10,127 bases of DNA. It comes from UBA5734 sp964499985. GTDB taxonomy: Bacteria; Bacillota; Clostridia; Saccharofermentanales; UBA5734. How positions within the stretch are numbered: position 1 is the first letter of the stretch; each line of letters starts with the position of its first letter. The notes under the pieces are model-generated. The model saw only the letters and a program-made list of their open reading frames with translations. It did not search any database and had not been told where the DNA came from. Shown one piece after another: positions 7,952 to 10,127 of the stretch. The DNA lies in NCBI GenBank assembly GCA_964499985.1, contig CAZCMX010000070.1:1-10127 (forward strand), given 5' to 3'. The translations under genes were made by a program, and so were the position numbers.

Positions 7952-8608
7952 ATGAAAAAAGGATCGACCGAGCTGGTTTTCATTCTCGACAAAAGCGGTT
8001 CCATGAGCGGACTGGAGGCTGACACCGTCGGCGGCTTCAATGCCATGCTCGACAAGCAAAAGCAAGTCGATGGCGATTGTCGCATCACGACCGTCTTATT
8101 TGATCATCGCTATGAACTGCTCCATGACCGCATCAATATCCAGGCAGTCGGGCCGATCACAGGCAAGGACTATTGCGTCGGCGGCACGACAGCCCTGCTC
8201 GATGCGATCGGCCGCACCATCCATAAGATCGGCAGCGCCCAAAAGCATACGGCAGAGGAATTCCGGGCGGAAAAGGTGCTATTTGTCATCATCACTGACG
8301 GTGAGGAAAACGCCAGTCGCGAATATCCAGCCGACCTTGTCAAACAAATGATCGAACGCCAGCAGCTGCTTTATGGCTGGGAATTCATCTTCCTCGGCGC
8401 CAATATCGATGCCGTGCAGACAGCCGCCCATTTTGGCATCGCCCCAGATCGGGCCCAGACCTTCCACGCCGATCATACCGGTGTCGAGCTGAACTTCCAG
8501 GTCATGAGCGAAGCCGTGGCTTACTTTCGCACCTCCGAAGCCATGCCGGACAATTGGCAGGCCGACATCGACCGCGACTACAAGCAGCGCGCGAAAAGAC
8601 GCAGTTAA
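7952..8608 (+). CDS. VWA-domain protein with intact metal site
   Basis: This is a 218-residue stand-alone von Willebrand factor A domain. The metal-ion-dependent adhesion site is complete: D-x-S-x-S as Asp13, Ser15, Ser17 in FILDKSGSMSG; the threonine in GGTTALLDAI (Thr79 or Thr80); and the acidic turn in ITDGEENAS (Asp116). VWA domains bind protein partners through a divalent metal and often act as scaffolds in ATPase or modification complexes. No signal peptide or membrane anchor is visible, so it is intracellular. It follows the macro-domain gene on the same strand and may share its transcript; a direct partnership is plausible but unproved. The C-terminus ends in a basic stretch (YKQRAKRRS). 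Its target is unknown. Confidence 0.9.
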   Translation: MKKGSTELVFILDKSGSMSGLEADTVGGFNAMLDKQKQVDGDCRITTVLFDHRYELLHDRINIQAVGPITGKDYCVGGTTALLDAIGRTIHKIGSAQKHTAEEFRAEKVLFVIITDGEENASREYPADLVKQMIERQQLLYGWEFIFLGANIDAVQTAAHFGIAPDRAQTFHADHTGVELNFQVMSEAVAYFRTSEAMPDNWQADIDRDYKQRAKRRS

Positions 8609-8632
8609 GCCAAGGCATTTGCCGGGAGCTAG

Positions 8633-8673
8633 CGGGTCACCACGCTGGCCAGGTGGCCCGGTGATGAATCACC
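8633..8673. other. Stem-loops between convergent VWA and VOC genes
   Basis: CGGGTCACC (8633-8641) pairs with GGTGGCCCG (8652-8660) as a 9-bp stem with one G-U pair and a 10-nt loop. Overlapping its last base, GGTGA (8660-8664) pairs with TCACC (8669-8673) around TGAA. A third, ATGAG/CTCAT, lies at about 8697-8712. No T run follows on either strand. The position between convergent stop codons suggests a transcript-end structure, but not a canonical intrinsic terminator. Confidence 0.35.
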
Positions 8674-8714
8674 AGGCAACGAGTCATATGGCTGTATGAG
8701 AAGGAACTCATCCA

Positions 8715-9095
8715 TCAGGTCGACAGCCCCACAGTAGGATCTTCCTGCCACAGGCCGAAAGGATTGCCCTCGGTATCGATACAATTGGCCAGGTAGCCAA
8801 AGCCGGGGACCGGTGTCCGGGGCAGGGTTACCTGGCCGCCGAGTGCCGAGATTTTCTCGCAGCATACATCGATATCCTCGACCCCGAAATAGACGGTGAT
8901 CCGCTGCGACGGTTCACCGCGCCGGCCCAGGCCACCACCGACACCTGGCTGACCGATCAGATCCGTCGTCTGGATCAAGTGGAACTCCCCCATGCCCGGC
9001 GGACTGAACATCTGCCAGCCAAACAGGGATTCGTAAAATGCCCTGGCCCGCTCCGGCACATCCGCTGCGACATCAAAATGGACGATCGTCGGCAT
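8715..9095 (-). CDS. Glyoxalase/bleomycin-resistance (VOC) family protein
   Basis: This 126-residue protein has the two beta-alpha-beta halves of the vicinal oxygen chelate fold: an N-terminal strand with His6 (TIVHFDVAA) followed by the helix RARAFYESLFGW, then VYFGVEDIDVCCEKISALGG and the closing strand CIDTEGNPFGLWQED. His6 and the C-terminal Glu in LWQED are plausible metal ligands. Family members include glyoxalase I, dioxygenases and antibiotic-binding proteins; the substrate cannot be told from the sequence. The length is typical of a single-domain member. The ATG at 9095 is preceded by AAGGGGAG at 8 nt, so an 11-residue longer reading from 9128 is unlikely. The gene converges on the VWA gene and is base-composed like the GC-rich part of the window. 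Confidence 0.88.
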   Translation of the reverse strand: MPTIVHFDVAADVPERARAFYESLFGWQMFSPPGMGEFHLIQTTDLIGQPGVGGGLGRRGEPSQRITVYFGVEDIDVCCEKISALGGQVTLPRTPVPGFGYLANCIDTEGNPFGLWQEDPTVGLST

Positions 9096-9103
9096 AAAAG
9101 CCA

Positions 9104-9111
9104 CTCCCCTT
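9104..9111 (-). promoter_or_regulatory. Ribosome binding site of the VOC gene
   Basis: AAGGGGAG on the minus strand, 8 nt before the ATG at 9095; it decides the start against the longer reading. Confidence 0.7.
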
Positions 9112-9128
9112 TCGCACATCCGCTGCAA

Positions 9129-9245
9129 CTATTTGTGTGAGGTGGATTTTGTTCTGATTTAATTATACTACCGGATGAAATGATGTATTCTTAGGAGTGT
9201 GCTGGAAATGGTCAAGGTGAAAGGTTAACATCGAAAAGAGAAGTC
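9129..9245. other. Non-coding junction with composition shift
   Basis: No gene is visible between the end of the second helicase-nuclease (stop at 9246) and the VOC gene. DNA becomes markedly AT-richer from here rightwards. No transposon end, tRNA, integrase or clear direct repeat is visible, and no good terminator follows the gene that ends at 9246. Confidence 0.5.
9162..9167 (-). promoter_or_regulatory. Possible -10 element of the VOC gene
   Basis: A perfect TATAAT on the minus strand about 67 nt before the VOC start, predicting a leader of about 60 nt. The best -35 candidate (AATACA, 16 nt upstream) matches only half of the consensus. The stretch is AT-rich, which raises the chance of a random match. 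Confidence 0.4.
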
Positions 9246-10127
9246 TCAAACTAATACTTTTCCAATCCGAACTTTGCCATCTAACTCAATCAGCATACCT
9301 TGATCAACAAGTCGGATATATGCTGTGTTCATCGCTGACTCGATGTTTCCTCCAGTTCGATTGAATCCGAAAAGCCGGGCGGTCTCCACGATCAAATCCC
9401 GCTTCTGGATTCCAATAGAAGCTCTGACAATTGCCAACATTGCTTCGTTAATTTCCTTCGGACTAATATATTTGACTTGGCGTTTTCCAACATCACCGTT
9501 AGGAATCCGGACACTGATCTGTGAGTTTTTTAAATAACAGAACTCACTTTGAACCACAATTTCATCAACCAAGTATTGTTTCAAATTCCTTTTCACAATA
9601 TCGACAATTTTTGATGTAGCTTTTTGGTTTCCATAAATAGGCGCCATGCGCTGACTCAGCAGCTCAATATGTATTGGGGACTCATGAGTGACAACGTATA
9701 AAATGGCCGCTTCATCTGCAGTTCTTTTATCGTCGTTCTTATATCCATCCCACGGATTGACCTCCTTATAAACTGGAAACTGTAAATCGCTTTTTTTTGT
9801 ATCTTCTTCCGAAACTTCTTCGAGATACCCCTCATTTGTTTGATTGTTAATAGATTTCGGTTTAACATACGTGTCGCCAACTGAGCTTTTTTCAATCAGG
9901 TCTTCTTGAGATATCTCACAATCATTTTCTGATTCGAGATCACCTTGTTGAGAAATATCCAGTGTCACATTTTGGGGATCAGGTGTAGCTAATAAATCAT
10001 CCGAAAAATCTGACAATGCTTGATTGATGGCTTGGATCAAGCGAAGACCTTCTGTTGTTGGGTCCTTGATCCAATCTGTTGACCAGATGCGATAGATTTT
10101 CCAGCCGATTTTTTCCAAGATCTCCTG
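9246..10127 (-). CDS. C-terminal part of a second MTES_1575 / DUF3320 helicase-nuclease (runs off the window)
   Basis: The frame is open to the right edge, so the 293 residues seen are only the end of a longer protein; the first apparent start, a TTG at 10118, is not a real start. The visible part opens with the end of a Vsr-like nuclease domain (LEKIGWKIYRIWSTDW), which matches GLGWTIHRIWSMDWW in the large protein at 2-5866. An acidic, low-complexity linker follows, then a DUF3320-like module (AAILYVVTHESPIHIELLSQ) and a final helical module (RDLIVETARLFGFNRTGG), both with counterparts in the first protein (DLIRETARKLGYARSGS). The order is the same, so this is a homologue of gene 1; helicase motifs would be expected beyond 10127. 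Its base composition is far more AT-rich than the rest of the window, suggesting a separate origin. Whether the 5' part is intact cannot be seen. Confidence 0.85.
   Translation of the reverse strand, partial: QEILEKIGWKIYRIWSTDWIKDPTTEGLRLIQAINQALSDFSDDLLATPDPQNVTLDISQQGDLESENDCEISQEDLIEKSSVGDTYVKPKSINNQTNEGYLEEVSEEDTKKSDLQFPVYKEVNPWDGYKNDDKRTADEAAILYVVTHESPIHIELLSQRMAPIYGNQKATSKIVDIVKRNLKQYLVDEIVVQSEFCYLKNSQISVRIPNGDVGKRQVKYISPKEINEAMLAIVRASIGIQKRDLIVETARLFGFNRTGGNIESAMNTAYIRLVDQGMLIELDGKVRIGKVLV

Noticed and set aside
8629..8865. A 78-codon minus-strand frame overlapping the end of the VOC gene
   Set aside because: It overlaps the VOC gene in another frame, has no ribosome site that I can see, and resembles no known protein.
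1..10127. Search for CRISPR repeats, tRNA/rRNA genes, insertion-sequence ends and integrases
   Set aside because: No regularly spaced repeats, cloverleaf-like sequences, transposase or integrase motifs were found by eye.

Overview
The window looks like chromosomal accessory DNA from a Gram-positive bacterium, most likely a GC-rich member of Bacillota (Clostridia or a relative). Three things suggest this: strong purine-rich ribosome binding sites 7-8 nt from the starts, a Bacillus-type LexA (SOS) operator, and a macro-domain/VWA gene pair of a type I associate with Firmicutes. Most of the window is GC-rich (39/60 by hand count at 2641-2700). The right end, from about 9.15 kb, is clearly AT-richer (22/60 GC at 9841-9900), so that end probably has a different history. 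There are no tRNA or rRNA genes, CRISPR arrays, transposases or phage structural genes in view.

Layout: (1) 2-5866 (+) is a very large, essentially complete helicase-nuclease of the DUF4011 / superfamily-1 helicase / MTES_1575 (Vsr-like) nuclease / DUF3320 type, with a transglutaminase-like domain near its N-terminus. (2) Converging on it with a 6-nt gap is a 75-residue gene (5873-6100, -). Its promoter has a near-consensus LexA box filling the spacer between -35 and -10, so it should be DNA-damage inducible. (3) Divergent from it is a 142-residue protein (6264-6692, +), possibly HIRAN-like, closed by a clear intrinsic terminator. (4) 6828-7865 (+) is a macro-domain protein fused to an XRE-like helical domain, followed by a VWA-domain protein at 7952-8608 (+). 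(5) 8715-9095 (-) is a glyoxalase/VOC-family protein. (6) From 9246 to the right edge (-) is the C-terminal part of a second, divergent helicase-nuclease of the same family as gene 1.

The main point is that two homologous helicase-nucleases, in opposite orientation and of different base composition, converge on a cassette of small genes. These include an SOS-regulated gene and an ADP-ribose-binding macro protein next to a VWA protein. Large DUF4011-helicase-Vsr proteins have been linked to anti-phage defence, so a defence or genome-integrity island is a reasonable reading. No cooperation between these genes is shown by the sequence itself.
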